Part shown: positions 63,673-64,000 of the stretch, piece after piece
Numbering within the stretch: position 1 is the stretch's first letter
Layout: each line of letters begins with the position of its first letter
Assembly: GCA_036488875.1 (NCBI GenBank)
Contig: DASXGW010000003.1
Location: 62,001 to 126,000, forward strand
Length of the DNA stretch: 64,000 nt
DNA from: Candidatus Baltobacteraceae bacterium
GTDB lineage: Bacteria; Vulcanimicrobiota; Vulcanimicrobiia; Vulcanimicrobiales; Vulcanimicrobiaceae
Direction: 5' to 3'
Position numbers and translations under genes: made by a program
The notes under the pieces: generated by a model
The model's input: only the letters and a program-made list of their open reading frames with translations
Told to the model about the DNA's origin: nothing
Databases searched by the model: none

Positions 63673-64000
63673 ATGAAGCGCATTTATACGTTTGCATTGC
63701 TGTTGGTCGTGTCCAGCTGCCTCTCCCTGCCGACGGCCGGCTTTGCCGCCGAAGGCAGCACGGTCATCGCGCGAGTACTCGATACGCAAGGCGGCTTGCC
63801 GATACCCGGCGCGACCGTCGAACTCCAGCGCGCGGGCGGTAAAGTGAAGAGCGCGCAGACCGACGCCTACGGTACCGCGACGTTAAAAGATATGGATCCG
63901 GGAACGTACGTCGTGCTCATCCGCGCGAACGGTTATCAAACCGCGCGGCTAGCTCCGGACCTCATCGTTGCCGGCGGCGTACCTGAGATCGGCTTCCAGA
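63673..64000 (+). CDS. N-terminus of a second carboxypeptidase-regulatory-domain protein, probably a TonB receptor; cut by right edge
   Basis: 109 codons are visible. A signal peptide (MKRIYTFALLLVVSSCLSLP...GFA) is followed by a carboxypeptidase-regulatory beta-sandwich (VLDTQGGLPIPGATVELQRA, DAYGTATLKDMDPGTYVVLI). The same organisation opens the TonB receptor at 730, so a TonB-dependent receptor is the best guess; the rest lies beyond the window. It is divergent from the phosphoesterase operon and shares its 102-base regulatory spacer with the PHO-box-like repeats, which would suit a phosphate-regulated receptor. Confidence 0.75.
   Translation, partial: MKRIYTFALLLVVSSCLSLPTAGFAAEGSTVIARVLDTQGGLPIPGATVELQRAGGKVKSAQTDAYGTATLKDMDPGTYVVLIRANGYQTARLAPDLIVAGGVPEIGFQ

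Overview
The window is a densely packed, high-GC bacterial chromosome segment with 57 protein-coding loci (one frameshifted, two cut by the window edges) and no recognisable rRNA, tRNA, CRISPR array or insertion sequence. No gene-free stretch exceeds about 130 bases. The cell is a diderm: it has two TonB-dependent receptors, a one-POTRA Omp85-like barrel, a TolC/RND pump and many lipoproteins. The mix of S53 peptidases, retropepsin-like proteases, carboxypeptidase-regulatory TonB receptors and glycine-rich lipoproteins suggests a poorly cultivated soil phylum, most likely Candidatus Eremiobacterota (WPS-2), less likely Acidobacteriota. This placement is an inference from gene content only.

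Layout. 1-13.4 kb: serine hydrolase fragment, TonB receptor, old-yellow-enzyme-type FAD/FMN oxidoreductase coupled to a peptide-binding lipoprotein, a first S53 peptidase, a TraB/GumN protein, GNAT and DUF1330 proteins, and a GAF-SpoIIE phosphatase. 13.5-23.5 kb: a second S53 peptidase, an ArsR-SRPBCC-microprotein-DUF899 cluster, a glycine-rich lipoprotein, DyP peroxidase, a cNMP-binding/TrxR-like fusion, and SDR-YceI with a divergent HxlR regulator. 23.5-37.2 kb: a glycosidase-like protein, WrbA-DoxX with divergent TetR, a CPA1 antiporter, an S9 peptidase, an Omp85-like protein, an HTH/SDR-epimerase divergent pair, and a wHTH-PPC pair divergent from a two-lobed aspartic protease. 37.2-46.4 kb: aldo-keto reductase, katG with divergent Fur/PerR, thiolase, class C beta-lactamase, DPP-IV-type peptidase and a frameshifted gene. 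46.4-52 kb: a second two-lobed aspartic protease, a nucleoside phosphorylase-like enzyme, a second ArsR-SRPBCC pair, dxs and a stress protein. 52-64 kb: an RND permease-TolC-adaptor operon ending in a histidine phosphatase, then a phospholipase C-type phosphoesterase, beta-propeller, response regulator and histidine kinase operon, and the start of a second TonB receptor.

Themes. Extracellular protein and peptide breakdown dominates (two S53, two S9, two aspartic proteases, peptide-binding lipoprotein). Redox and peroxide defence is the second theme (KatG/Fur, DyP, WrbA, TrxR-like). Regulators are usually divergent from their targets, and their operators can be read directly: a repeated TATAAC-N6-GTTATA dyad at both ArsR genes, a perfect 9-1-9 Fur-type palindrome at katG, four TGTCGG half-sites at tetR, and an 8-4-8 palindrome at 35.5 kb.

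The most interesting signal is a set of 11-bp-spaced GTTCAT direct repeats (PHO-box-like) in front of both phosphatase-bearing operons in the last 12 kb, one of which encodes its own OmpR-type two-component system. Several genes have a TAnnnT box exactly six bases before the start codon, pointing to leaderless mRNAs.
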